A DNA stretch of 8,134 nucleotides from Planctomycetales bacterium (GTDB lineage Bacteria; Planctomycetota; Planctomycetia; Isosphaerales; Isosphaeraceae): assembly GCA_027435495.1 (NCBI GenBank), contig DAHZZC010000225.1:1-8134 (forward strand). Direction: 5' to 3'. The notes under the pieces were generated by a model. The model did no database searches, had not been told where the DNA came from, and worked only from the letters and a program-made list of their open reading frames with translations. Every line of letters begins with the position of its first letter. The first letter of the stretch is position 1. This document shows positions 1-5,807 of this stretch, piece by piece. A program made the position numbers and the translations under genes.

Positions 1-523
1 CTTTGGTCTCTGGCTGGTCGTCGTCGGTTTCGACCCTGGTTCGATCGTCGTCGGAGTCGAGGTCGCGGATGGGCTGGTCGTCGGTCTCGGGTTGTTGGGC
101 GGTCCGGCGCACGCGACGGGCGGGGCGCTCGATCTCGGACGGGTCCTCGCGGGGCTCCTCGACGGTCTGGGCATGGGCTTTCGCGCGGTTGCGATCGCGG
201 GCGTTGAGGTAAAACTGTTCGAGGGCCGAGGCGGGCTGCAATCCGCTGGTCCGGTCGATCTCGCGGCCGTCGGTGTCGACCACGATGAAGGTCGGGACGG
301 CCTCGACACCGTATTTTTGCGCCATCGCGGGGGAGCGGTCGATGTTGATCTTCCGGATCGGGTAGCCCTGTCGGCCAAGCCGGTCGACGGCGGGGGCCAT
401 CTGCCGGCAGGGCCCGCACCAGTCGGCGTGGAAGTCGAGCAGGATGGCCTCAGCCACGCCGCGGTCGGATGAAGGATTCGCGGCGGTGATTAGGGCGAGC
501 AAAAGCGATGATGCGAGGGTCAT
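1..523 (-). CDS. Thioredoxin-fold protein with acidic tail (3' end outside window)
   Basis: This is an open frame from an ATG at 523 to the left edge, 174 residues with no stop. An AAAGGAG ribosome binding site lies 10 bases upstream. Residues 2-15 are hydrophobic (a short signal peptide or anchor without the usual basic start). The thioredoxin fold follows: the redox motif W35-C-G-P-C39, an 'INID' strand near residue 60, and the cis-proline loop A75-V-P-T78 before the 'FIVVDTDG' strand. The likely role is thiol-disulfide exchange, probably outside the cytoplasm if the N-terminus is a real signal. From about residue 118 the chain becomes a charged, low-complexity linker rich in E, D, R, P and Q, with two related blocks (QPETDDQP and ETDDDQPET). 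A plain thioredoxin would end near residue 110, so a second domain may follow beyond the window; planctomycete thioredoxin-protease fusions are one possibility (inference). The thioredoxin fold is sure; export and overall architecture are not. Confidence 0.85.
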   Translation of the reverse strand, partial: MTLASSLLLALITAANPSSDRGVAEAILLDFHADWCGPCRQMAPAVDRLGRQGYPIRKINIDRSPAMAQKYGVEAVPTFIVVDTDGREIDRTSGLQPASALEQFYLNARDRNRAKAHAQTVEEPREDPSEIERPARRVRRTAQQPETDDQPIRDLDSDDDRTRVETDDDQPETK

Positions 524-533
524 ACCGCAAGGA

Positions 534-540
534 CTCCTTT
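534..540 (-). promoter_or_regulatory. Ribosome binding site of the thioredoxin-like gene
   Basis: On the minus strand this reads AAAGGAG, 10 bases before the ATG at 523. It supports that start, which precedes the hydrophobic N-terminus, over any internal start. Confidence 0.6.
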
Positions 541-737
541 CCCTCGGGATCGCCCGCGGGGGCCGGCCGCCCTGGCGGCGACGACCCTCGGAGCGGGTGG
601 GGCCAGCTCGGTGTCTCTCGCCCCGGGACGAGGCGGATCACGATCCGTGGGCCGGGCCATCGGGAGCGAGGCGGGCGCGATCTCCGTCGGCCCGTCCGTC
701 GGCCCTGGGCCGACATTGGAGGGACGTCGAAGACGCG

Positions 738-760
738 CGGGAACCACGGTGGTGGTCCCG
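738..760. repeat. GC-rich hairpin with one bulge
   Basis: CGGG (738-741), a bulged A (742) and ACCAC (743-747) pair with GTGGT (752-756) and CCCG (757-760) around a 4-base loop, giving 9 pairs. No T run follows on either strand, so it is not a typical intrinsic terminator. In GC-rich non-coding DNA it could be chance. Confidence 0.35.
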
Positions 761-805
761 TTCGCCGAAAGAAGTGGATGTGCGACGAGGAGAACGGCGA
801 TGTGC

Positions 806-823
806 CGGGGACCGGTGTCCCCG
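806..823. repeat. Perfect 7-bp hairpin with a 4-base loop
   Basis: CGGGGAC (806-812), loop CGGT, GTCCCCG (817-823). The structure would form in a transcript of either strand. No T run follows, so terminator function is not supported. It lies in the non-coding stretch upstream of the thioredoxin-like gene. Confidence 0.4.
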
Positions 824-1112
824 ACCCTTCCTTGGGCGGCGTGCCTCGCAGTGAGGGCCCCGCGACGCACCGTCATGGCGCATCGCGTCCCATCGATCGG
901 GCCCGATCCCGGCCGGCGAGCCCCGAGGGCTCCGGCGGGTCCGGGCGGACCGTCCGATGGTCCCGTGGTTGTACGAACCCTCCTGGCTTCCGACCTTCCC
1001 CGGCCTCCGGCCAGAGACGCGCAAGTTCCCGAAGGGGTCGCGTTCACCGCGGTGGGCCCCTTTTACTAGGAGTCGACAAGGAGTACCAGATCATTTGTCG
1101 GCATTCCGTCCG

Positions 1113-1150
1113 CCTCGATTGAGGATTTTCGACAATCGAGGTGAAAATCC
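1113..1150. repeat. Two interleaved inverted repeats (pseudoknot-like)
   Basis: The order is A-B-A'-B'. CCTCGATTG (1113-1121) is the exact reverse complement of CAATCGAGG (1133-1141), and GGATTTTC (1123-1130) is the exact reverse complement of GAAAATCC (1143-1150). The two hairpins cannot both form as simple nested stems. They are either alternative folds or, with frayed ends, an H-type pseudoknot. The element lies 217 bases before the start codon of the small-protein gene and is AT-richer than its surroundings. It may be a leader RNA, a small RNA or a protein-binding site; function is unknown. Confidence 0.6.
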
Positions 1151-1355
1151 AGGCCGCACTGCCTGGGGAGGTGGTTCGATCGAGTGCGGGGCGAAGGGGT
1201 TCGGGCGAGGTGGGGTCGGAAGGAGGATACGGGGGATGATTCTGGCGTCCGCCCGTGTTCCCGGCGATTCTTTCGTGGCCGGCGGTCATCGCAATGCTAA
1301 CGAGGAATCCCCGGACCTTTCCTTTCTGTTGCCCTGCAGTGTAAGCTTAACCAAC

Positions 1356-1360
1356 AGGAG
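1356..1360 (+). promoter_or_regulatory. Ribosome binding site of the 82-aa gene
   Basis: AGGAG sits 6 bases before the ATG at 1367, close to ideal spacing. It fixes the start of the small-protein gene. Confidence 0.7.
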
Positions 1361-1366
1361 ACGATC

Positions 1367-1615
1367 ATGGGACATGACGAGTTCACAGGACTGCTCTACG
1401 CCCAACCGAGATTCACCGCCGGGGTCGCGCGAACGCTGGACCTGGGCGGGACCTTTGACAGTTACAACGACTCGCCATCGGCGGTCGAGGCTGATCAGGC
1501 GGCTCTGGAGTCGGACTGGTATGCGATCGGCGCGGACCTCCTTGATGTTGTGACCAGGTTCGCGGCCAAGGCGGCCGGGCGGAACATCCATGGCGAGCGA
1601 ACAGGCCGGGGCTGA
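1367..1615 (+). CDS. Small 82-aa protein of unknown function, partner of a DUF2335 gene
   Basis: An ATG follows a good AGGAG site. No domain I can name is present. The N-terminal 60 residues look like a folded, soluble domain: a 'YAQPRF..GVARTLDLGG' stretch, 'YNDSP', then an acidic helix 'AVEADQAALESDWYAIGADLLDVV'. There is no signal peptide or membrane segment, and the last ~18 residues are basic and Gly-rich. The sequence resembles, from memory, small uncharacterised bacterial proteins with the pattern 'P.F..G.AR.LDLGG....YN.S....EAD..A...DW..VG.DL'; that likeness is recollection, not a search result. Its 3' end overlaps the next gene by 26 bases in another frame, which argues for co-translation and a shared function with the DUF2335 membrane protein. 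Confidence 0.75.
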   Translation: MGHDEFTGLLYAQPRFTAGVARTLDLGGTFDSYNDSPSAVEADQAALESDWYAIGADLLDVVTRFAAKAAGRNIHGERTGRG

Positions 1616-2282
1616 AAAAGGCCCGGCAGGATCTGGTGAAGCCTCCGAAATCGTTCTATCCCCTCCTACCGTGCCGCTGAGTGTGGCCGATACGGCGCAC
1701 CCGTCGATCGGCCCAGGTCCTGTTTCGGCCTCCCTCACCATCTCCTCGGAGGCGCTCGAAGCCCAAGGGCTTCACTATCTCAGCCACAGTCAAGAGACGA
1801 AGATCCATCGGGGGCCTCTCCCCGATCCTGCGACTCTTCGGGATTTGGCCGAGATCTATCCAAATGCGCCGAAGGTGATTTTCGAGGAGTTTCGGGCCCA
1901 ATCGAACCATCGCCGAGAGATGGAACGCTCGGTTGTGACGGCGAACATCCAGGTCATGCTCCGGGGCCAGATCATCGGCGGCCTCATTGGGGGCGCCGGA
2001 GTCGTGGGCAGCCTCATCATCGCCGGGATGGGTCACGGCTGGGCCGGATTCGGAATCGCGACGAGCAGCCTGGTCGGGCTGGTTTCCGTATTCGTAGGAG
2101 GCCGCCGGTCCCAGGAGAAAGAACGCCTCGAAAAGGCGAAGATGAGGAACGCCATTTCCAGGCGTGAGCCCATCGAGGAGCTCGTCGATGGGCTGCACGC
2201 GAGTCCGTCCGATTCAGCGATATCCCCCCGGAAGGAGGGCTCAACCTCATCGGCCGAACGAATAGACGGAGAGGGGGAGTGA
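1590..2282 (+). CDS. DUF2335-family two-helix membrane protein
   Basis: The protein has 230 residues. Residues ~1-65 are a Pro/Ser/Ala-rich, probably disordered leader. The DUF2335-like core starts near residue 66 with 'GPLPDPATLRDLAEIYPNAPKVIFEEFRAQSNHRREME' features: the GPLP motif, a helix ending in a Pro-containing turn, then an 'E..HR.E.E' helix. 'RGQIIG' leads into membrane helix 1 (~127-147), a short turn with 'GHGWAG', and helix 2 (~150-170). The tail (~172-230) is charged and hydrophilic. The predicted topology is a helical hairpin with both ends in the cytoplasm. The family has no established function that I know. The ATG at 1590 lies within the preceding gene and has only a weak ribosome binding site, consistent with translational coupling. 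If a later start is used, the DUF2335 core is unaffected. It converges on the DUF1080 gene 26 bases away. Confidence 0.85.
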   Translation: MASEQAGAEKGPAGSGEASEIVLSPPTVPLSVADTAHPSIGPGPVSASLTISSEALEAQGLHYLSHSQETKIHRGPLPDPATLRDLAEIYPNAPKVIFEEFRAQSNHRREMERSVVTANIQVMLRGQIIGGLIGGAGVVGSLIIAGMGHGWAGFGIATSSLVGLVSVFVGGRRSQEKERLEKAKMRNAISRREPIEELVDGLHASPSDSAISPRKEGSTSSAERIDGEGE

Positions 2283-2308
2283 GCCATCGGAGCCACGTCC
2301 TCCGAGGA

Positions 2309-2941
2309 TCAAAGCTCCTCGATCTCGATATCCTTGAACCGGACCTCCATCGGCTGCGGCCAGACGTGCAATTGCAGCGCGATGATTCCTTCGGGGGCGA
2401 AGTGGGGGTCTTCGCGGTCGATGATCCGGGTGCCGTTGAAGTCGATCGTCACGTGGGTTCCCTTCGCCGTGATGACAAACTCGTTCCAGTCGCCCTTCTT
2501 GACCAGCGCCTCGGCCTTCTCCTTGGGGTAGCGCTCCAGGATGCCCCGGTCACGCTCCTCGTAGAGCAGGCCCCAGTAGCCGTCGGCGACGTCCGCCTGC
2601 GGGCCCGAAACGGCGCCGTTGGCCGCCCGCTTGCTGCGGAACTGAATCCCCGAGTTGCCGTTCCGGAACTTCACCTTGGCCTTCAGGACGAAGTCCTTGT
2701 AGGGTCGGTCGGTGACGAGGAACTCGTTCTTCTTGAGCTTCTCGGTGCCCGTCCGGCCGACGATCTGGCCGTCCTCGACGGTGAAGAGGCCCGGGACGTC
2801 AGGCTTCACCCAACCGGTGAGGTCCTTGCCGTTAAAGAGCGGTCGGAAGCCCTTCGACTCCTGCGCGGGGGCCTGCCAGGCGAGGCCCAGGATCAGGGCC
2901 GACGAGAGGGCCATCGCGCGGCGATATCGCGGTCGGATCAT
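2309..2941 (-). CDS. Secreted DUF1080 protein (3-keto-disaccharide hydrolase domain)
   Basis: The protein has 210 residues from the ATG at 2941, chosen because GAGGA lies 8 bases upstream and the product then begins with a textbook signal peptide: basic n-region (IRPRYRR), hydrophobic core (ALSSALILGLAW) and a likely cut after the Ala of 'QAPA' (~26). An in-frame upstream ATG at 2983 would add 14 residues ahead of this signal and is less likely. The mature part shows the DUF1080 hallmarks: 'FRPLFNGKDLTGW' at the start, 'FTVEDGQIVGR', 'DFVLKAKVKFRNGNSGIQFRS', a 'GYWGLLYEE' strand, 'GDWNEFVITAKGTHVTIDFNG', and a closing 'PEGIIALQLH' and 'VRFKDIEIEEL'. The fold is a concanavalin-like jelly roll, often annotated as acting on 3-keto-glycosides or binding sugars; planctomycetes carry many copies. 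The substrate here is unknown. It diverges from hpnC. Confidence 0.92.
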   Translation of the reverse strand: MIRPRYRRAMALSSALILGLAWQAPAQESKGFRPLFNGKDLTGWVKPDVPGLFTVEDGQIVGRTGTEKLKKNEFLVTDRPYKDFVLKAKVKFRNGNSGIQFRSKRAANGAVSGPQADVADGYWGLLYEERDRGILERYPKEKAEALVKKGDWNEFVITAKGTHVTIDFNGTRIIDREDPHFAPEGIIALQLHVWPQPMEVRFKDIEIEEL

Positions 2942-2949
2942 CGGGTGTG

Positions 2950-2954
2950 TCCTC
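2950..2954 (-). promoter_or_regulatory. Ribosome binding site of the DUF1080 gene
   Basis: It reads GAGGA on the minus strand, 8 bases before the ATG at 2941. It decides between this start and the in-frame ATG at 2983. Confidence 0.6.
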
Positions 2955-3069
2955 AGATGCGGGTCGGTGGGAGAGATCGTCACGATGCGGGTCGATTGTG
3001 CCGGTACGGTCGGGGCTCGTCAATCGTCGGGCGCGGCTGTCGGCTTACGTTTCCCCGCCTCGGCGAGTA

Positions 3070-3134
3070 GAATCGTCCAGCCCCGGTGTGCGACCGGGAA
3101 TCGAATCCCCTGCCCCTGGCCCGTCGGACGATTC
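3070..3134. repeat. Nested inverted repeats just upstream of hpnC
   Basis: GAATCGTCC (3070-3078) is the exact reverse complement of GGACGATTC (3126-3134). Inside lie a 6-bp hairpin CCCGGT/ACCGGG (3082-3087/3093-3098) and an alternative short stem GGGA/TCCC (3096-3099/3105-3108) around ATCGAA. Drawn together it resembles a branched RNA, and the right arm ends 5 bases before the hpnC ATG. A TAGAAT box at 3068-3073, a possible -10 element, overlaps the left arm. A perfect 9-bp repeat at this spacing can occur by chance in a window this size, so only its position next to the start codon makes it notable. Confidence 0.35.
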
Positions 3135-3139
3135 GGAGC

Positions 3140-4090
3140 ATGGCCTTCGCGGACGATCTGAGCCGGTTTGGTCCCGAATCCTCGGAGCGGCCCTCCCGCA
3201 ACGAGGCGCTCGACTACTGCGCCCGGCTCACGGCGACTCACTACGAAAACTTCAGCGTCGTCACCCGCCTAACGCCCCCACGCCACCGGCCCGCGTTCCG
3301 GAGCATCTACGCCTTCTGCCGGTGGTCCGACGACCTTGGCGATGAGATCGGCGACCCGCACCGATCGCTCGAACTCCTCGCCTGGTGGCGCGATGAACTC
3401 CGCGCCTGCTACGACGGCCGACCTCGCCACCCCGTGATGATCGCCCTCCGCGAGACCGTCGAGCAGTACGACATCCCGGTCGCCCCCTTCGAGGCGCTGA
3501 TCTCGGCCTTCGAGCAGGATCAATCGATCCACGAATACGAGACCTACGATCAGTTGCTCGACTACTGCACGCGGTCGGCGAACCCGGTCGGGCACCTGGT
3601 CCTGCACGTCGCCGGGGCATATGAAGCCGAGAACGCTCGCCTCTCCGACGCGACCTGCACGGCGCTCCAACTGGCGAATTTCTGGCAGGACGTCGCGCGC
3701 GACCTGGCGATCGGGCGGATCTACCTGCCGCGCGAGGACCGCGAGTGGTTTGGCGTCGATGATCCCTCGCTCCGCGGGCTCCGGTTCACGCCCGAGTTCG
3801 CGGCGCTGATGCGGTTCGAGGTCAATCGGGCTCGCCAGCTCTTCGCCGAGGGCCGGGCGCTGGTGCCGAAAATGCCGAGAGAACTCGCGGTCGACGTGGA
3901 TCTCTTCTCCCGCGGCGGAACGGCGATCCTCGACCAGATCGAGGCGATCGGCTTCGATGTGCTGACCGCCCGGCCCTCGCTCTCGAAATGGACGAAGGCC
4001 CGTCTGCTCGCCCGCGCCGCCACCTCGATGACCGTGGCCCGGATCCGAGAGGGCCTCAGCGGGCCGCCGAGACCGGAGATCGCCCCGTGA
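3140..4090 (+). CDS. hpnC: Hydroxysqualene synthase HpnC
   Basis: This trans-isoprenyl diphosphate synthase-fold enzyme has 316 residues. In the three-step bacterial route, HpnC converts presqualene diphosphate to hydroxysqualene. The signatures are 'HYENFSVVTRLTPPRHR' (34-50), the first Asp-rich magnesium motif S63-D-D-L-G-D-E69 after 'IYAFCRW', the 'SANPVGHLVLHVAG' helix (146-159), and the second Asp motif in 'LANFWQDVARDLAIGRIYLPRED' (D184 and D188; 178-200). The 'ENF' plus 'ANFWQDV' combination fits HpnC rather than HpnD, supported by the adjacent hpnD. I chose the ATG at 3140; the frame is open back to 3071 with a GTG at 3086, but that extension is unlike the family. The only ribosome-binding-like sequence, GGAG at 3135-3138, is too close to the ATG to be ideal. 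The stop overlaps the hpnD start by 4 bases. Confidence 0.93.
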   Translation: MAFADDLSRFGPESSERPSRNEALDYCARLTATHYENFSVVTRLTPPRHRPAFRSIYAFCRWSDDLGDEIGDPHRSLELLAWWRDELRACYDGRPRHPVMIALRETVEQYDIPVAPFEALISAFEQDQSIHEYETYDQLLDYCTRSANPVGHLVLHVAGAYEAENARLSDATCTALQLANFWQDVARDLAIGRIYLPREDREWFGVDDPSLRGLRFTPEFAALMRFEVNRARQLFAEGRALVPKMPRELAVDVDLFSRGGTAILDQIEAIGFDVLTARPSLSKWTKARLLARAATSMTVARIREGLSGPPRPEIAP

Positions 4091-5010
4091 CGACCATCGA
4101 TCCCCGGGCGCTCCGCGAAAGCTACCGATTCTGCGCCTCGCTCTCGCGACGCGAGGCGAAAAATTTCTATTATGCGTTCCTCTTGCTCCCTCCCGACCGC
4201 CGTCGGTCGATGTGCGCGCTCTACGCCTACCTCCGCCACACCGACGACCTCGCCGACGAGCCCGGCCCATCCGAACAAAAGGCCCAGGCGCTGCAAGAGT
4301 GGGGCCGCGCCCTCGATGCCGCGCTCAACGGCTCGATCCCGCCCGGTTCGTGGCCCGGCTTCCCCGCGCTGGCCGATACCGTCGCCCGCCACGCCATCCC
4401 GTCCCGCCTGCTCCACGAGGTGATCGAGGGCGTCTCGATGGACCTCGAACCCATCGGCTTCGCGACCTTCCACGAGCTGACCGACTACTGCTACCACGTC
4501 GCCTCCGTGGTCGGGCTCTGTTGCCTTTGCATCTGGGGTTATCGATCGGACAATGGCGAGGCCGAGCGGCTCGCCGAGCATTGCGGCCTCGCCCTGCAAC
4601 TGACGAACATCGTCCGCGACGTCCGCGACGACGCCCGCTCCGGCCGGATCTACCTCCCACGCGAGGACCTGGCGCGGTTTGGCGTCGGGCCGGACGATCT
4701 CTCGAAATGCGGCCCGCCGGGCGATCGGGTCCGTGAGCTGCTGGCCTTTGAGGCCAACCGGGCGTACCAGCTCTACGAGGAGGCGCGTCGGCTGGTCCCG
4801 ATGGTCAACCCGGTGGGTCGACCGGTGCTTCGGGCGATCGTCGGGATCTACCGATCGCTGCTCGACGAGATCGTCCGGCGCGATTACAACGTCCTCGACG
4901 GCCGGATCTCGCTCCCCGCCCGGCGCAAGCTCGCCATCGCGATCCGGGCGATCGCCGGTAAAATGGAAGAGCCCAGCCGCGATCGCAACGCAGATCGATC
5001 GGTCCCCTGA
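4087..5010 (+). CDS. hpnD: Presqualene diphosphate synthase HpnD
   Basis: The protein has 307 residues from a GTG that overlaps the hpnC stop (GTGA), with GGAG 8 bases upstream. The same frame is open further upstream inside hpnC, but the family begins near this point ('RESYRFCASLSRREAKNFYYAFLLLP'). HpnD condenses two farnesyl diphosphates head to head into presqualene diphosphate. Visible are 'KNFYYAFLLLP' (25-35), the first Asp-rich motif H51-T-D-D-L-A-D-E58 after 'CALYAYLR', 'YCYHVASVVGLCCLCIWG' (134-151), and the second Asp motif 'LQLTNIVRDVRDDARSGRIYLPRED' (170-194, with D178, D181 and D182). All catalytic aspartates expected for the family appear present. The overlap implies translational coupling and roughly equal output with HpnC. 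Confidence 0.94.
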   Translation: MTTIDPRALRESYRFCASLSRREAKNFYYAFLLLPPDRRRSMCALYAYLRHTDDLADEPGPSEQKAQALQEWGRALDAALNGSIPPGSWPGFPALADTVARHAIPSRLLHEVIEGVSMDLEPIGFATFHELTDYCYHVASVVGLCCLCIWGYRSDNGEAERLAEHCGLALQLTNIVRDVRDDARSGRIYLPREDLARFGVGPDDLSKCGPPGDRVRELLAFEANRAYQLYEEARRLVPMVNPVGRPVLRAIVGIYRSLLDEIVRRDYNVLDGRISLPARRKLAIAIRAIAGKMEEPSRDRNADRSVP

Positions 5011-5013
5011 TAC

Positions 5014-5022
5014 GGAGAGAGG
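5014..5022 (+). promoter_or_regulatory. Ribosome binding site of the antitoxin-like gene
   Basis: GGAGAGAGG lies immediately after the hpnD stop and just before the ATG at 5025. This strong site lets the antitoxin be translated independently of hpnD. Confidence 0.6.
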
Positions 5023-5024
5023 TC

Positions 5025-5351
5025 ATGGTCGCGAAGAAGACACCGCTGAAGCCTGCCAATGGCGCGCCCGAGAGTGGCCCGCCGACCGAGATGGATGCGG
5101 AACTCTCGAAGCTGACGAAGCCCGAACTCCATCGTAGGATTCGCATCCTGGAAGCCCAGGTTGCCTGGTTGAGGAAGGAACTGGGGCGACTCCAGGTCGC
5201 GGATGGGCCGTGGTGGCAAAAGATCGCCGCTCGTCATGCCGACGCTCCGGAAGCCTTCGAGGAAGCCGTGCGGCTTGGCCGGGAGTGGCGGGAGTCATTC
5301 CGACCCAGGTCCCCGCGGCGGAAGGCAAAGACCGAAGATGTTCATTCTTGA
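5025..5351 (+). CDS. Coiled-coil antitoxin-like protein paired with a PIN toxin
   Basis: The protein has 108 residues and begins 14 bases after the hpnD stop. Residues 1-22 are Lys/Pro-rich and probably flexible. Residues ~25-58 form a likely amphipathic coiled coil ('ELSKLTKPELHRRIRILEAQVAWLRKEL'). Residues ~62-93 carry 'PWWQKIAARHADAPEAFEEAVRLGREWRESFRP', a pattern I associate with small proteins encoded directly upstream of VapC-type PIN toxins ('W..I...........E..RLGR.WRES.RP'). That stretch probably wraps the toxin. The tail is basic. No recognisable AbrB, ribbon-helix-helix or Phd DNA-binding domain is present, so DNA binding and autoregulation, if any, would have to use the N-terminal half. 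Its end overlaps the toxin gene by 14 bases. The antitoxin role is inferred from the neighbour and this C-terminal motif. Confidence 0.72.
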   Translation: MVAKKTPLKPANGAPESGPPTEMDAELSKLTKPELHRRIRILEAQVAWLRKELGRLQVADGPWWQKIAARHADAPEAFEEAVRLGREWRESFRPRSPRRKAKTEDVHS

Positions 5352-5763
5352 CACGGACCATGTTAGTCTGATCCAGTTTCCCGAGTCCGACGCCGCAAAG
5401 CGAATCCTGGCCCGGCTTTCCTCGGCCGGTCCCCGGCCGGTTGTGACCACAATCATCACCTACGAGGAGCAGACGCGAGGGTGTCTGAAAAGCGTCGCCA
5501 ACGCGAAGGATCCCCGCCAGGAGGTCGCGGCCTACTTCCATTTGCGACGAAGCCTGGAGGATTTCCATCGAATCCCTCTCCTCGATTTTGACGAGTTCGC
5601 CTCATCGGAATTCCAGAGGCTCTGCCGCTTGAATCTCCGTGTCGGGTCGATGGATCTTAGGATCGCGGCCATCACCTTCGTCCACGACGCGACCCTGATC
5701 TCGGCCAACCTTTGGGATTCCCGAAAGGTTCCCGGATTGCAGGTCGAGGACTGGTCCCGTTGA
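5338..5763 (+). CDS. PIN-domain ribonuclease toxin, VapC family
   Basis: The protein has 141 residues from the ATG at 5338, inside the end of the antitoxin gene. VapC-type PIN toxins are magnesium-dependent endoribonucleases. The acidic site is visible: D5 (and D7) in 'MFILDTDHVSLI', E43/E44 in 'VVTTIITYEEQTRG', D106 in 'LRVGSMDLRIAAITF', and the C-terminal 'HDATLISANLWDSRKVPGLQVEDW' (116-139), where N124 and D127 replace the common 'TRN..DF' form of the last acidic motif. Length is normal for the family and the start puts the first aspartate at residue 5 as usual. The gene appears intact. It lies between hpnD and hpnE in the same direction and would share their transcript. Confidence 0.9.
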   Translation: MFILDTDHVSLIQFPESDAAKRILARLSSAGPRPVVTTIITYEEQTRGCLKSVANAKDPRQEVAAYFHLRRSLEDFHRIPLLDFDEFASSEFQRLCRLNLRVGSMDLRIAAITFVHDATLISANLWDSRKVPGLQVEDWSR

Positions 5764-5807
5764 AGGCGCTCCCCGGGATCGACGACGAGCCCCACCCCAC
5801 GAGAACG

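Larger units (their letters stand above)
524..1366. other. Long intergenic region without a convincing gene
   Basis: These 843 bases separate the leftward thioredoxin gene from the rightward small-protein gene. Open frames exist on both strands, but their translations are Arg/Gly/Pro/Ser-rich, overlap one another and show no recognisable motif, as expected for shadow frames in GC-rich DNA. The region holds hairpin-forming sequences at 738-760 and 806-823, a perfect palindrome CACCGCGGTG at 1045-1054 followed by a short T run, and the interleaved inverted repeats at 1113-1150. Promoters for both flanking divergent genes must lie here, but I cannot place them with confidence. A small RNA gene is possible. 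Confidence 0.6.

Noticed and set aside
508..1122. Long open frames on both strands in the intergenic region
   Set aside because: They overlap one another and are rich in Arg, Gly, Pro and Ser with no motifs, typical of shadow frames in very GC-rich DNA.
1236..1553. Open frame from an ATG at 1236 preceded by AAGGAGG
   Set aside because: The ribosome site is good, but most of the frame overlaps the 82-aa gene in another phase and its translation becomes Arg/Ser/Thr-rich with no fold-like pattern. A short leader role is not excluded, but a protein gene is unsupported.
2288..2304. CGGAG/CTCCG hairpin between the convergent DUF2335 and DUF1080 genes as a bidirectional terminator
   Set aside because: The stem has only 5 pairs with a 7-base loop and no T run on either side, too weak to call.
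2279..3070. Long plus-strand open frame of 263 codons opposite the DUF1080 gene
   Set aside because: It is the antisense shadow of the DUF1080 gene, which has a clear signal peptide and family motifs.
3068..3073. TAGAAT as the -10 box of an hpnC promoter
   Set aside because: It matches 5 of 6 consensus bases, but no acceptable -35 box lies 16-18 bases upstream, so no promoter feature is reported.
3080..3125. A tRNA gene suggested by GGGAATCGAATCCC
   Set aside because: The T-loop context is wrong (A rather than G at the closing position), and I could find no proper D-arm, anticodon arm or 7-bp acceptor stem with normal spacing on either strand.
3086..3142. GTG at 3086 as the hpnC start
   Set aside because: It has no ribosome binding site, and the added 18 residues are unlike HpnC N-termini; the ATG at 3140 is preferred.
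3269..4599. Long minus-strand frames opposite hpnC and hpnD
   Set aside because: They are antisense shadows produced by GC-biased codon use; hpnC and hpnD carry complete family motifs.
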